DNA of 64,000 bases from Moringa oleifera (lineage: Eukaryota; Streptophyta; Magnoliopsida; Brassicales; Moringaceae). The translations under genes and the position numbers were made by a program. The stretch covers positions 565,501-629,500 of the forward strand of contig JAJFZO010000658.1 of assembly GCA_021397835.1 (NCBI GenBank), given 5' to 3'. Positions 12,791 through 26,300 of this stretch are shown piece after piece. The notes under the pieces are model-generated. The model had not been told where the DNA came from, ran no database searches, and saw only the letters and a list, made by a program, of their open reading frames with translations. Every line of letters begins with the position of its first letter. Within the stretch, counting starts at the first letter, position 1.

Positions 12791-15700
12791 ACATACAATA
12801 ACTGGTTGCTAAAACCCACCCTAATGAGCAGACAAATCAGGGTGCCAGGAGCACTTCGCAGCAAGGACAGCGATTGGGCTTAAAAGGGGTTGGTTAGATA
12901 GATGCAAAGCTTGCAATTGAATGACTGGGTTCACTGCACCTCCTCCATTAAGCTGATTCCCCTTTTATTTATTTTTTTTCAGAAATGAAGTCAACTTGTT
13001 TGCAGAAAAGAAAAAAAAAAAGGGGTTTCTGTAGTTTTTGCAGATTTGACATCCACTCTTTGCTGTTTATCATCCAATCAGAGGCTGCAAATCGTGTAGT
13101 TTCTCATGCCATACCAGAAAAAGTGAAGAAGAAGCACAAAGGATACTTTAGTTGATTCACTTATTCTCATTCTGCCCCGAAAAAAAAACCGAAACCAAAG
13201 CCTAAGTATGAACATTGCAGCCTTAATGATTTCGTCTTGTAAGTAAACCAAAGGACATCTTTCATTCTTCTCTGATGTCTCCCACTTCAGAATGGCGGCC
13301 ATCTCTCGTGTCGTATTGGGTAATGCGCCGCGTGGTCTCATCTCATTGCTTGAAAGTACTTCCCATTCATAAGGACATAAAAGCAAGTAAAAAAACAAAA
13401 AAAAAAAAAAAAAGAGTGAACTTTGTGCACGTAAAGTGCTTTCTTCGAGGGAGATGGAGAGGTTCCATTTTGGCTTTGCCTTTTAGTTCACAATTTCTTT
13501 TTCCTCATGTGGGAATTTAAGGTTCTGTTGTACTGTACTGTACTGTCCCCAAGCAAACCCTAACCCTAGGTATTGCATGGCTCAAAAAGGAGAGATAGAG
13601 GCATATACTCAGCTGTATTTTCCTTTTGCCGAAATTCCATGGCTTTCTTACTTTACATTCCTTTCTTCTCTCATTGGTTTCGTCAAAACTTGAAAGCTAT
13701 TTGAACCTCTTTGAAGCATAGAAGCAAAGTAAAACCATTGAAAGTGAAATCTCATTAGTGGGTTTTACTGTTTTGAAACTTCGTTTTCACACTAAGCTCC
13801 AAAGAATTAATAGATCCCATGAGGCCAGTTGACATTCTTAGCAACAAATTTATCCTTTAATTTGCTCTTTGATAGCTTTCGGTGCATACACTAATTTCTC
13901 ACTGCATATGTTTCTGCATGATTTATAGTGCATGAAACATTATAATATGCATGAATCTAGATGATATGAATATTTTCAAATTTTAATGATTATTATATTT
14001 TATCCATTTCACATCAAGCATATATTTACCGATTTAAATCTAACATAATTTTGATATTTTTTAATTTATTATAAGATATTATCTTAATTAAATTCTCAAA
14101 TATATAAAATTATGATATTTTTTTTTAGATTAAATCGCATAAAAATTTATTAGAAACATAACTTAAAGTGAAAAGCAACATTATTTTCATCCAACAAAAT
14201 TTCCTGTCATTAGAACTTATAAAAATAGTTACTGCACGTAGTATTTTCTATTTTTTAAATTAATATTAATAGTTTCATCTTAAAAATTGATGACATAAAA
14301 TATAAATTACTATTTTCAATTATTTTTCAAAATTAATAAAGTTATGATAATTATGACGTAAACCCATTCTTTTTTTTAAGGAAGGAAACTCAATAAAAAA
14401 AGGCTTAATAATAATTTTGCATTTCTCCAATATTGATTTTTTTTTTAAAAAAAAACTTTTTAAGTTTTGAGTTTGAGAAGATGACAAAAGTTAGGTTGAT
14501 ATTTAAAAAATAAAAAAAAATAGAAATCCAAATTGCAATGTGGAGGAATAGCCCTCACCACATTGAAAGAGAATTTGAATAATTTAATCAAATTGGAAGA
14601 GAGAATCTATCTTTCCTTTTTACAGCTAATATTTTTTAATATCCATTTTTCTAATTTTTTATTCAATATAAAACAATTTTGATTTAATTTTAATTTATTT
14701 TTTGAGTAAAGATATCTTTATTAACTGGATTGCATCTCTATTGAATTACTCATAAGCTTCTGAATTTTGATATCGAAGCAGGGTACCCTCTTTTTATTAG
14801 ATTGCCAAATCTTCAATTTTTTCCCCTAATTAAATATTAATAGTTTAGCAAAAGTCACAAAAAAAAGAAAGAGAAAAAACAAGTTTGCAGCTTCTAGCAT
14901 CCCACTCCTAACCAATCAAATCAAATCCTATGATTTTAAAATTAAGAAAATAATAAATAAATTATGTGTAATCCATTTTTTTTATATATTTTTAATCAAA
15001 ACCTATATTAAATTAAGTAATTTCGTATTTTATTAAGCTAATGTTTGAAGATACTTGAACCGACTAAACAATATAATATATGAAGTAATCCCATTTGCAA
15101 GTTCAATTCAAAGATTAATAATTTAGGTAAAACTAGGTAGTGGAATATGCATGAGACACTAATGGGCTTCCATTATCATTTGTGCCCAATTTTTATCATT
15201 AATCATGATTTTCATGTCGCCTAATTTAACTTCTTAAAGGGTTTTAATTTTTATCTCTAAATTCACATAAATAACATAATTGATGAGATTAAAATATTTT
15301 GTTCATACGATTTTGGAAGATATTATTTTAAAAGTATTTTAATAATTTATTACTTTAATATAAATAAATAAATAAAAATTAATATATAACTACTATATTT
15401 AATTATTTTTTAATTTCAATTTTTATTTGATATCACTAAAAATTAAAAAATAAAAATTTAAGTAAGTAAAAGATACATGCTGTGTGATTGGTCAGACTGA
15501 TAATGATGCAGAAAAACAGCACCAGAAAAGGACACATAAATAAACAGTGGCACTACACGCGCCGCGACTGCAGGTGGGGAGGGGCATGACCTGACAATGG
15601 ATAGACTGGTGACTGCAGGCGAGTGATGAGCCCTGGGCAAGCCCACAAAGACGTGCACAGACTGAGACTTGGGAAGGTGCATTCACCTGTACAAATTGCT

Positions 15701-15940
15701 ACTTTGATAATTAAACACTTTTAATAAAAATTAAAACTTTATTTTTAATCTCAGAGAAACCATAAGATTCATCAAAGATGTTAAAAAGTAATAAAATAAA
15801 AAGCATGATAAGCTACATGGGGACAGACCACAGTGTAATGATGTGCTTTTACACTTTGTCTTTATGACTATAACTCCGGTTCCATTACATCATATTTTCT
15901 CTATTTGATTTAATTTTATTGTTGTTGGTGTCATCTGGTT
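12791..15940. other. Intergenic DNA upstream of the CCT gene
   Basis: No gene is supported. Most of 13880-15460 is AT-rich with homopolymer runs. A telomere-like motif (AAACCCTAACCCTA) lies at 13555-13568. A short GC-richer island at about 15480-15690 stands out in an AT-rich setting within 640 bp of the CCT start codon. It has open frames on the minus strand, but these look like chance in a GC-richer stretch and may instead mark a regulatory segment. Confidence 0.5.
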
Positions 15941-15942
15941 TC

Positions 15943-16123
15943 TACTATATATATATTTGTATGAATTCTCTCTAAAACCACAAAGCCAGCCAGTCTTTGT
16001 TTCTGTTTCTCTCTCTTTCTCCACATTTTGGCTGCTCTGTTTTTTGGGGAGAGGTGACTGTTATTCTTCCTCCGCCTAAAATAGAAGAAAGTTCTGTTTC
16101 TCTTTGAAGTGCCAAGTGGAGAA
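15943..16123 (+). promoter_or_regulatory. TATA region and leader of the CCT gene
   Basis: A long TATA-like run (CTATATATATAT) lies at 15944-15955. It is followed after about 30-40 bp by a pyrimidine-rich leader with CT runs, typical of plant transcription starts. No ATG occurs between about 15985 and the chosen start at 16124, so the leader appears free of upstream ORFs. The transcription start is inferred, not observed. Confidence 0.55.
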
Positions 16124-19100
16124 ATGTATGCAGAGACAGGGTTATTTTTCCCTTATGTGCAAAACTTCTCTCAAGATATTCAGCAACTTGATGAGTACTG
16201 TAAATCCCACAAGTCCAATGCTTCACTGGTTCTCTCTCTTTCCCTTTTTCTCTGTTTTAGGATGAAAAGAACATATGTAAAGATATGCACTGGTTTCCCT
16301 TTCTCTCTGCACTTTTTATGGTTATGGGTGGTCTGCATTCGTTCAATAAGTTTTGAGCTGGGGTAGAGCTCTGATTATCGTTTATGAAAACTTTGGGGTT
16401 TGTTTTTCCTTTTTTACTTCTGGGTTGCGTGTGTTTTGTAGCGTGATTGACCATTTCTTTGGTGGCTTTGAAGGAGGAACTGTTGTGTTATAGAAACATG
16501 GCTGCTTGATTTTACGGAGTTGCGTGTTATTTGGAAATTACCGCTGGTTTTGGATCAGAACTTCTTTTTCTGATCTTCACGATTAGACTCCTTTGGAGAA
16601 ATTTGGTTACTTGGTTTTACTTTACTTGTCCAATTTTCTCTCTGCTTTGCTGAGTGAACAATGAAGGGAGAAATGATATTTTGGAAGCTTTAGGCTGTTT
16701 GAGTTTTTCACAAAGAAGAAAACTTGAGCTGGGTTTTTATTCAGGTTTTGTTTGTTAATGTTTTATCAAAGATAAAGCACCGCAGAAATGGAAAACAATG
16801 GGAGTTTCCCGTTACCTACTGGATCTGGAGAAAAGGAAGGGAGAAAAAAAGCAAGAATAATTGGAAAATGATTTCGCAGTCACAATGTTCCGTGTTCTTT
16901 AAGATTTCTTCCATTTTCCTCTTACTTTTTGGTGTGAACTGGTTGGCCTTTTTAGCTTTTTCCACGCCACTTACAGGCAGATAAAAGGAAAAAAGCGGCT
17001 CTGTCTCTCTCTCTCTTTCCTCTTTCTCTCTGTGTTTAATTAATTTGGTTTAAAGAAGAATAAAAGTTGGGGAAAAAGGGTCAGTTAATTTAAGACTTTA
17101 TTATTGTTTGGTTTGGAAAGTTAATTTAGACAAGATGACAGATTAAAGTTAAGAGTCTGTGTTAGATCTCAGCTTGTGCTAATAAACTGGCCATCATCTC
17201 GGGTGAATGGTTGTCCAAATAATAAGGATTATCGGTCTTAGAGTGCTTTACCGTTGTCTTTTGCATGAAATTTCAGCTGAATCACTGGGAGGTGACTTTT
17301 TTTTTTTCCTTAAGTCTTTCAGGTCGAAATGGGTGTTTTCTTTCTTTTTAAGTTTGCAGTGGATGAAACTTCATCTGTTTTGTTTCCCTGAGTGCATGAA
17401 TAAGCCTGACTTACAGGGCTTTTTCTCTTACTCTCTTCTATAATATGCAGTAGGATTTCATCTATGGCTACATAAACGTTTACTCATCTTGCACAGGTAG
17501 TGCAGAATATGACATGGTTCAGTTAAATATTTTCAGCATAAATTTAGTCTATTGATGACAATTTTTGTATCATCTATGAGGATCCAAATGGTTTAAGTTG
17601 TCGATTGTGTCATAGATTCGTGAATATAGTCTCCAGAATTTGTCAGCATGAGATATCAGAACTGAGTTGTTAATCTATAGTAACATTGTTTCTCTGATCT
17701 ATGCTAATTTCTCCAGAGTAATTCTTGTTAACTGTTGCCTGATACCACCTTCTTACATTTTCATACTCAGTGGTTGCTCACTTTTCTTCTTGTCTAAAGC
17801 AGAGTAACCTGGTTCAGATATCTACCATATCTGAATATGACCTTGGGGGAGAAGGAGATCTATTCAAAGCTCCAGAACCAATCATCGAACAACCAGTTGT
17901 AAGCCTTGATCCCATGGCAGCAGCTATTTCGATGATTTCATGTGGGGAAGATGTCATGACTCCCCATGGACTTGAGATTGCAGACATCGGGTCTATTCAA
18001 AGTGAGCAGCAGTTTCTAAACGAGGTTTTCTATGAATGCGAGAAGGATCTCATGGCAAAAGCAGCCATGGAATCACCACTCTCTGAGGTCCTGGATATCA
18101 AGATCCCCATTGCGAGAATAGATGAAAACCAAATTCTAGAAAACAAAGCACTTCTTGATGCACCCTTCCAGAAAAGTGTGAGCTCAAGTAGTTTGAGCTC
18201 GATGGATTGGTTGCATGGGGCTGCAATGAAAACAAGCTTTCTGGAGTTTCCTGGAATGGATTTTGGAGCTGTTTATGGAATGCGGAGAGCATTTAGTGAA
18301 GGAGACATAAAGGTAAGACCTACTCAGTTTGTTGTCTTTCTTTCATTTTTCACTACATAATTAAACAATAGGATATCAAATTATTCTATCAATATTTTGT
18401 TGATGTATACCGTCTTTTCCTGGAGCCTTGTCCAAGATCATCTGGAGGGTCCCTGCACTTTCATTTACTAGTCCAATAACTGATCTGAGGTTGTCCTCTT
18501 CCTTGTCCATAAGGATTCATGGGTGTTCTTTCTTAGCGTCTTTCTACATGTCTCATCCTAGTAACTTCTCCAGATTTTAATCGGTTCAGTCTCTGCTTTG
18601 GACTCCTTGACTCAACTAGCATAAGAAGGTATCCATTTATCAAGGAAACACTCGATATTAAATGAGAAGACAATGGTCAGTTGGAACATGAAGCTACCCT
18701 GGAATGTACCCTTTTCATGAAATTTATATCTGAGTCTGGAATTTGATCAGAATCCTTTCTCCTTACCAAAAGAATTGCAGCCAGTTAGATGGCCTTTGTG
18801 CTGCTTCTTGTTGTTCCTCTTCTTTGTCATTCTTTGTCTTCCCTAATTTGTCTGGCAAGACCCACCAAATTGCAACTAAGCATTGAGCATATATATTTGT
18901 GCTGTAACAAAGTCTATAGACTGAGAAAACTTTAGATGTTTCTGGCCATTTCCACAGGATGGGGCTGAGTCATTGACACTGAGTTTTTGTGACAGACTCT
19001 TGGCAATGGTAATATGAACCTCATCAATTCTCCCCGTGAACAGCCACTGATTATTGGGAGCTGCTCCACTGAAGATCGCAGGGAAAAGCTTTCCAGATAC

Positions 19101-19325
19101 AGAAATAAGAAGACAAAGAGGAACTTTGGCAGGAAAATCAAGGTAACATATCAATTCAGTCCTGTTTTCGTTTCAGTGAATGCACCATCACCTGTAATTC
19201 TTTACTCAGGCTCAGTATATGTGTTGTTTCAGTATGCTTGTCGGAAAGCTCTTGCTGACAGTCAACCAAGGATCCGCGGAAGGTTTGCAAAGAGCGAAGA
19301 ATGTGAGGTTTCCAGGAGGCAATAA
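16124..19325 (+). CDS. CCT-motif family protein (CMF type)
   Basis: Four exons were found: 16124-16228, 17803-18312, 18996-19142 and 19233-19325. All introns are GT-AG and the product is 284 aa. The start at MYAETGLFFPY matches the conserved N-terminus I know for this subfamily. Conserved blocks follow: STISEYDLGGEGDLFKAPEP at about 41-60, a block with MISCGEDV near 82, and SEVFYECEKDL-like residues (here NEVFYECEKDLMAKAA). The CCT domain spans about 233-276 (REKLSRYRNKKTKRNFGRKI, then YACRKALADSQPRIRGRFAK), and the intron splits it at K254/Y255. No B-box zinc finger precedes it, so it is a CMF rather than a CONSTANS-like protein. CCT domains act in nuclear targeting and in NF-Y-type DNA complexes. 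The closest Arabidopsis genes I recall are At5g53420, At1g63820 and At5g41380. A specific target pathway cannot be inferred. Confidence 0.9.
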
Positions 19326-20202
19326 CTGTAACTTAAGCGAGCAGATATGTAGGAATGGAGTGGCTAGATCGGCTAGATCCAAAGAAAGAATGGAAGTAAT
19401 GAATGGTAGTGTAAGCCTGGGATATAGATGCAGTGGAAATCTTATACAGTTATTGCTAAATAAACTAAACCCCAACTCCTACAATGTAGTTTATCTCTTA
19501 TTTCCTGTAATAACGTCCTCTGTTGACTGGTATTGCCAGAGTTGAGATGTACATAGGTTTGTTTGAATAAAAGAGGAAGCAGAAGAGAGAAAAAAATATG
19601 TATCTGTTCATATGATTTGCGAAATGGGAATGCTGTTAGTCATATTACCATATACATGAATTTGATTTTGCTGTAATGGAAGTTTATCCATTTTCAATTT
19701 CCCTGTCACTAAAGAACCCATGGGACTGGATATGCATACTTCTGGCAGCCATTTTTGGTAGAAAATCCATTTTAATCTGCTATGGATCATTTTTCATCGG
19801 CTTTGTGTACCATAAACTGGACATTGTCTGGGCACCTAGTTTCCCCTAACCATTTTTAGGTATTTCACCATTGTCTGAATCATCAGAATTGAGTACTATA
19901 AACCAGATAGGGAGATCATGTGCAGACTTCCATGGCAGAAAAATGGAAGCTTGATGTTTCAGATAATCAAACATATGTTAGGATATCCCATGTAGATTTC
20001 CTGTAAGATTGTAGTTCAGTTCAGATCAACATGAGCATAGTAAAATAATGCAGATAAAACATGAACGAAGTAAATCAAGTGATCAAACATCTCTTCTGCG
20101 AATTCCCTGCCAAAACTGATAACTCTTCTTAGCATAGTGCTTACAGGATAAACTAAATTGTTGACTTGTGTCTGCATATTTGCAGTTCCTTCAGGGCTAC
20201 AA

Positions 20203-20281
20203 TAGGAACAAAGGAGTCCCTGTTTGGACAGAACATGATCATAAGAACAAAGGAGTCACTGTTAGGACAGGCCATGGTCAT
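20203..20281. repeat. 39-bp tandem duplication, two copies
   Basis: Two adjacent copies each contain GAACAAAGGAGTC followed by CTGTTxGGACAG and end in ATGxTCAT. They differ at several positions. The period (39 bp) is a multiple of three, and one open frame crosses both, but nothing else suggests coding. Confidence 0.7.
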
Positions 20282-20673
20282 GCGGGACAGCAGAAACACC
20301 CAACAAATAACAGAACATTACGAAAACCAACTCAAAACAATTTTTAAAAGTCATAGCAAACCTGGCAAGCATCCCAGCTTTTACATAGGCCAATTCATAC
20401 AGTCCTTTTTGGTGTCGCATTTGCTTTGTGTCACCAAGAAGTTGACAGCTTCCCAGCTCCTACGGCTGAAAAATGAGAACGAAATGAATAGAACTGGGAA
20501 ATTCTTATTCTTATTAGCACTATCATTTTCTGGTCCATGACCTGATGTAATTTTAAACAGCACAGGGAAGAAGCTTTTATCAACAGATTTCCATCATTTG
20601 CATTGAATTTAGTCATCATAATTGAGATGGGATTGGCACTGAACATTGCGTCAAATTGTCCTTCATGACTACA

Positions 20674-20699
20674 CATGATGGACTTTGAAGTCCATCATG
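20674..20699. repeat. Perfect 12-bp inverted repeat with 2-bp spacer
   Basis: The arm CATGATGGACTT is followed by TG and then the exact reverse complement AAGTCCATCATG. Similarity stops at the arm ends. It could form a small hairpin or cruciform or be a dimeric binding site. No gene adjoins it, so no role is assigned. Confidence 0.8.
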
Positions 20700-22699
20700 G
20701 ACACACTTGCAGTCGCAGGGCGAGCTTTACTTCTCACCCTGTCTCATCACCATGTCCAAACAAACTTCATTGCCTTCCATTAGAACATCTCGTTTTTCTT
20801 CTTCACGGCTGTTTATGCCCTGGTGCCTGGACTTCTGGATGCCACACCGAATCAAATGCCAGTCTTAATGACTGAAACTGCAGCTACCATATCATTACCA
20901 AGCTCAAACTGCATAGAATTTTAGTCTCTATGACGTACTAGAAGTGGACTTTCAAGCTGTCAAAATTATTACAGGGATGAAAGGCGGCCTCCCTTTCAGT
21001 CCCCTGATCCACCGTGTCTGTCTGAGATGGGACACGCCCATGACCATGTTCAAATAAACATCAGTTGCAGAATACCTTTTTCATAGCTTTAAGACGGAGG
21101 CATTTTTCTCCTTAACGCTGCAGCTCTTCTTCAACCGTTTCTGTGATTGAGATTCTTTAAACAACCAGGCACCCTCCAAAGCTGCCCATGTTCACTAAGC
21201 CTTGAGGATCAACTAAACCCACAAAGAAAAATTCCCACCTGGCTGAAAAGTCCACCAATCTTCAAGGTTCAAGTTTTCCTTGTCTGTAGGAATCAAAATC
21301 TGGAACAAAGCAGCAGACTGGGAAGGCCCCAGGTCAACAAGCCCATTTGAGCACTTCGTTACCCAAATCAGACCCATTAGACACTATACTGAAAAGGTTC
21401 ATTATATCAGCAGGCCATATTTTAAAAACAACAAACCCATCTGCATGCAACCCTCTAAAATCACTCTGCCACTCCAAATGTTACATAATTTGTAAATATT
21501 TGTGGTACAATTATCCATGACAAAAAGAAAACCTTCCTCGATCTAGAAAGTTTCAGAAACTTGCCAAATTACTGAATCCCTCACAAAATTGGCTAATAGA
21601 TCGGCAAATAATTGAATTTCTAGGCACACGATGTCTCTTGGATAGCACCATCTTATGACCTAGATTTGCAAAATAATTAACATCTTTGGACCTTAGTTGA
21701 TTAATTAACTCACCAGAACTCTCAAGTGTTACAAATAAATGGAATTAACTTAGAAAAGAAAAAAGAAAAATCATACAAAGGAGAGAGGACTGGGCTAGAC
21801 ACTGGTCATCATGGTTGTCTGTCCAACCTCTAAAGTAGCGCGCAGAGAGAGAGAGAGAGAGAGAGAACATACAGAAGCTGCATCTTCAAACAACAAATCC
21901 CTTAAAGGCAACAGTGACCTTAAAAAAAATCCAAAAACCCATTTAAACAAGACGGACTACCAAAAACACCCCTCCAAGAAAATGGTGGGAAATTTCATAT
22001 GCTTCCATGTCAACTCCCTGTTTCAGACATCCAAACTCCAAGAAACCAGCCTACAAACAGAGCCATCGCAGAGTACCCACCTGAAGATATTAACAACGCA
22101 AAAAGGAAACTTGGCTTGAACTGCCCCATGCTCTTGTCATATGCAAGTAGTTTTCCTTAAAATATGAAGATAATTAACAACTTTTCATGTTCAAGAGACA
22201 TACTCGATATGGCAAAAAGGAAAAAGAGAAGTGGCTTGAGAGCACTGTTGTCCTGCTTGCATGCCATCCTCACCAGCCTCAAATTCGCAGACCTGACCGA
22301 CCATTTCACCAAAACCCACCACAAATGGTCAAACCCAGTCACCTCAAACAATTAAAGGAACCTTTTTTTTTTTTTCTTCTTCTCATTTTCATGCACTCTT
22401 CTGAATTGGAACTATATTTTTGGCCACAGCAGAATGTCTGAGTTCCAACATTCTTGGAAGGAACATAGCCCACGATGTCTCTCTGCTCAAAGCCATTGCA
22501 TGCATACTACGCACTGTTGGGTATATAGCCAGTGCGAGTTTGGAAATTGGAAATGTTGGTTCCGAAAAACGGAACCAGATTAGCCAGCACCACCGCGAAG
22601 GAGAAATCGAAATTGCGCTCAAAACACGCGTGGCGCAAGTTAGCCTCTACCCAAGGGCAAACACGCACACACTCTCACCGAAGTGTAAGCATTTTTACA

Positions 22700-22916
22700 C
22701 ATTCACTATATAAGATAACGCCGAGCCCCCAAGCACTCTCTCTCTCTTCGACTCTGTCATCTCGACGCTTCCGTCTTTTCTCTCTCTAAAAGTTCTCACC
22801 AAAAGGAAGGAAAACTGTCTTTAGCATTCGCCATTTTCTAGTATTATAATATGATACATTAGGATTTCTCTTCCATTTTATTTATTGTATTCCTTTCTCT
22901 AGACTCTGAAGCAGTT

Positions 22917-22962
<46 letters not shown>

Positions 22963-23304
22963 CTTCGTCGAAACAGATCTCTGTTCTGTCGAGCCTCTGC
23001 AATTCCCGTGTTTTCGTGGAATTCTTATCAATTTCTCTCTCAATTTTCTGGTGTTCTCTCGAGTTTCTCTTGTTCGACGTATCTGTTACTTTCTTGTGAA
23101 ACAAAAGGAGAGGAATTTCCCCGTCTTGTTCTTGCGATTCCCTCTGTTTGGTTTAGAAAATCCTTTGCGATTAGGGTTGTCGGTGATTCGGAATTGGGGA
23201 TTTTAAGTGAAATTGGGGGGGTTTTAGCGTCCATTACTGGGTTGTAGCTGCTGTAAGTATTGATGCGGTGATTGATTGGTTTGCTTTGCCTACTTCTCGA
23301 GAGG
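22700..23304 (+). promoter_or_regulatory. TATA box and 5' leader of the ATX gene
   Basis: A TATA box (CTATATAAG) lies at 22706-22714. A CT-rich segment follows at about 22736-22790, a usual setting for a plant transcription start. The leader contains a GA run at 22917-22960. It also contains a two-codon upstream ORF (ATG CGG TGA) at 23263-23271, 33 bases before the main ATG. I saw no acceptor that would remove this uORF by splicing. Confidence 0.6.
22917..22960. repeat. GA microsatellite in the ATX 5' leader
   Basis: A nearly pure GA run of about 40 bases lies in the presumed 5' UTR, some 340 bases before the start codon. GA repeats of this kind bind BPC/GAGA-binding proteins in plants. Whether this one does is not shown by the sequence. 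Confidence 0.85.
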
Positions 23305-26300
23305 ATGATAATCAAGCGCAACTTGAAATCCCAAATGCCGGGCCTAAAACGGTGTAAACTCGGTCAGTCACCTGGTGAGGACGATAAAAACTCGGCAACT
23401 CGTAAGAAGAGGAAAGTCAATGGCTACTACCCTCTCAACCTGCTCGGCGAGGTCGCCGCCGGCATAATTCCGGTGAAGCTCCAGGGTATCGTCGGCTCTA
23501 GCAGAGAGCTCGAAAAGGGATTATCTGCGTCGTGGTGCACCGAAGCTTCGTGCTCTCCGGGCGAGGTGGATTCTAAATCCAAGGGAAGCTCAGGTTCAGC
23601 TAAGGCCAAGAATCCGACAGTTGAGGTTGCACGGCCGCCTCTTGTGAGAACTTCTCGAGGGCGGGTTCAGGTACTGCCTTCCCGCTTTAACGATTCGGTT
23701 ATTGAGAACTGGAAGAAAGAGAGCAAGACTAGCTTACGTGATTATACTTTCAATGAGGAAATCGAACATAGAAAGGATAAATTTACTTTTAGGACGCCCA
23801 AAATTGGTAATCACAACGTGAAAGCCAAGCGAAATGAAGAAAAAATGGGTTGTAAATGTGGTAAACCTGCCACATTGTGTCTGGAAGATGAAGATGTTGG
23901 GGATAAGAGTCTTGATATCAGGAAGCATTCCAGTTCACGCAGTACACTTACTTCCCCCCACGAGCAAAGCTTAGTTGAAGATTATAATTGCCCACCTGTG
24001 GGGATTCTTGATTTGACCAGCCAGGAGGTCTTGTTGAAGGAGAATGGTGAGAGGAAGGATGGATTGTATGGGCCAGAGGACTTCTATTCAGGTGATATAG
24101 TATGGGCGAAGTCAGGGAAGAAGGAGCCCTTTTGGCCAGCCATTGTCATTGATCCAATGACGCAAGCCCCTGAGCTGGTTTTGAGGGCTTGTATACCAGA
24201 TGCAGCCTGTCTTATGTTCTTAGGGCACTCTGGAAATGAGAATCAAAGGGTATGGCTTACTTTCTTTGCAGGGAGATCTTTTTTGTTCTTGCCACTTGTG
24301 TTATTATGATGTTCACAGGAAGATGGGCATTAATTATGTTTCTTGGAATGCTCATGAACAGGATTATGCATGGGTCAAAAGGGGTATGATTTTCCCATTT
24401 GTAGATTTTGTAGACAGGTGTGTATTTGGTATTTTCGCCTCTAAATTCAATTTTATTTTTAGAGATTTGTGGTTACGTTAGATTTTGTGTAATTTAGGTT
24501 CCAGGAGCAGTCGGAACTGAATCATTGCAGCCCTAGGGACTTCCAGATGGCAATGGAGGAAGCACTTCTGGCGGAAGAGGGGTTTACAGAGAGGTTGGTG
24601 CAGGATATTTACTTGGCTGCTGGGAACCAAACTTATGATGAATCTGTTCTTAGATGGATTGAGGCTACTGGCTCAAACCAGGATCAGGACTGTCACTCTC
24701 CTAAACAGGCAAGTTACTGCAGGCATGCAGTTGATCCACTTTTTTTTTTAAAATAGAGTTTTTACGAAATAACATTTTTAGGAAGTGTGTTGTGAATGTG
24801 GATCGAAACATACCCTGCAGCTTTGGAATTCCTTCCCTTCCCTTCCGCCCTTCCTCTTTTGTTGGAAATCTTGTCAAGTTTGTGTAATACATTGGTTGTA
24901 ATCAAAGAAGACAAGCATCCACTCAATTGTTGGTGGATCTAACTCTTCTTTTCCGAGTGGACCCAGTGTGACGTAAACATAAGATTCTGTTTCTTTTCAT
25001 TTCTCTAAATTTTACCAGGAGTGGATAGGAGATGAAGTTCTTTTTTTCTTTTCTTTTTTTTTTTTCCCGAATGATATGAGAATTTGATCCTCCATATTTG
25101 GAATCTATTGAACTTTGTTTGTATTTGCAGGGTATTCTTGGGAATAACAAAGAAATTCAAATTTGTGAAGGATGTGGCATGAGCCTTCCTTTTAAATTGA
25201 CAAAGAAAATGAAAGCATCAACTCCTGGGGGTCAATTCATGTGTAAAACATGTGCTAGGGTTCGTACAACTGCATTTTTCATGGGTTGCTTCTTATCTAT
25301 GTTTCATGTGTCATCATATGATTGCATCTATGCTGGATATTATGCATTTTTCCCTGATTAAAATGCATTGTTTGTGCAGTTGGCGAAATCTAAGCATTAC
25401 TGCGGAATTTGTAAGAAGATTTGGAACCACTCAGACAGTGGGAGCTGGGTGAGATAACAGATGAATTATAGTTTTGTTAATGCAAATTTGTGATTACCTT
25501 TTCTATGTGGAAGTAATGACTACTTGTTAATTTATTTTGGATCAATAAATTAGGTGCGCTGTGATGGCTGTAAAGTTTGGGTGCATGCAGAATGTGACAA
25601 AATTTCCAGCAGACTTTTTAAGGTCTATCATACTTATATTCTCATTTAATGTTCCACCTCCATAATGAGAGCCTGGAATGAAATGTCAAGGTTTCCTGAC
25701 TAAGTTATTTCTGCTTGAAGGATCTTGGAGGCACTGATTATTATTGCCCAACATGCAAAGCAAAATTTAATTTTGAGTTGTCAGATTCAGAAAAATCAGA
25801 GCCAAAGATGAGGTAAGTGAAATTTGCTCTGTTCTACTATCATTATAAAAATAATTAGAATTTTTTAGTTACTCAAAAATATCTTATGCTGCATTATGAC
25901 TGATGTTGATGATTTTTTCTTTTTTTATATATTTTTCTTGTCATCTCTCTATCTCTACTTCTGGTGGAAACATTGGTACAGGTTGAGCAAGACTAATGGT
26001 CAATTGATACTCCCGAGCAAGGTTGCTGTTCTCTGCTCAGGCATAGAAGGCATATATTTTCCAAGCCTTCACTTGTAAGTGAAATAAACCTCATAAGCAC
26101 ATTAACTTTCAATTTATTTTCTCTCTTAATTTTTACTTTCCAGATCTTAGGAAATCAAAGGTTCTGGTTTTTCTATATATATCTTTTTTCAGTTTTTTTT
26201 TTTGGGACTTGATGGCAGCAGTCTGTCCAACCAGCATAGTATTTCAGTATTAACTTGTATATTTCTTCTCTCTGTTTTTTATCAGACTTCATCAAGTAGA

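Larger units (their letters stand above)
19326..22699. other. Intergenic DNA between the CCT and ATX genes
   Basis: The first few hundred bases are probably the CCT 3' UTR. The rest carries many short open frames on both strands with no motif or splice-linked continuation. Recognisable structure is limited to a 39-bp duplication (20203-20281), a perfect 12-bp inverted repeat (20674-20699) and a GA run near 21845-21866. Base composition at 20160-22130 is less AT-rich than in other intergenic parts. A non-coding transcript or an old unrecognised element is therefore possible but unproven. Confidence 0.5.

Noticed and set aside
13555..13568. Interstitial telomere repeat
   Set aside because: Only two partial TTTAGGG-type units (complement strand), which is a telo-box-sized motif rather than a telomeric array.
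15458..15686. Two overlapping minus-strand frames upstream of the CCT gene
   Set aside because: They arise in a short GC-richer island, overlap each other in different frames and have no family signature. A promoter element is more likely.
20166..22713. Cluster of 60-124-residue frames between the CCT and ATX genes
   Set aside because: No motifs, no compatible splice junctions between them, and they overlap on both strands. Left as unannotated intergenic DNA.
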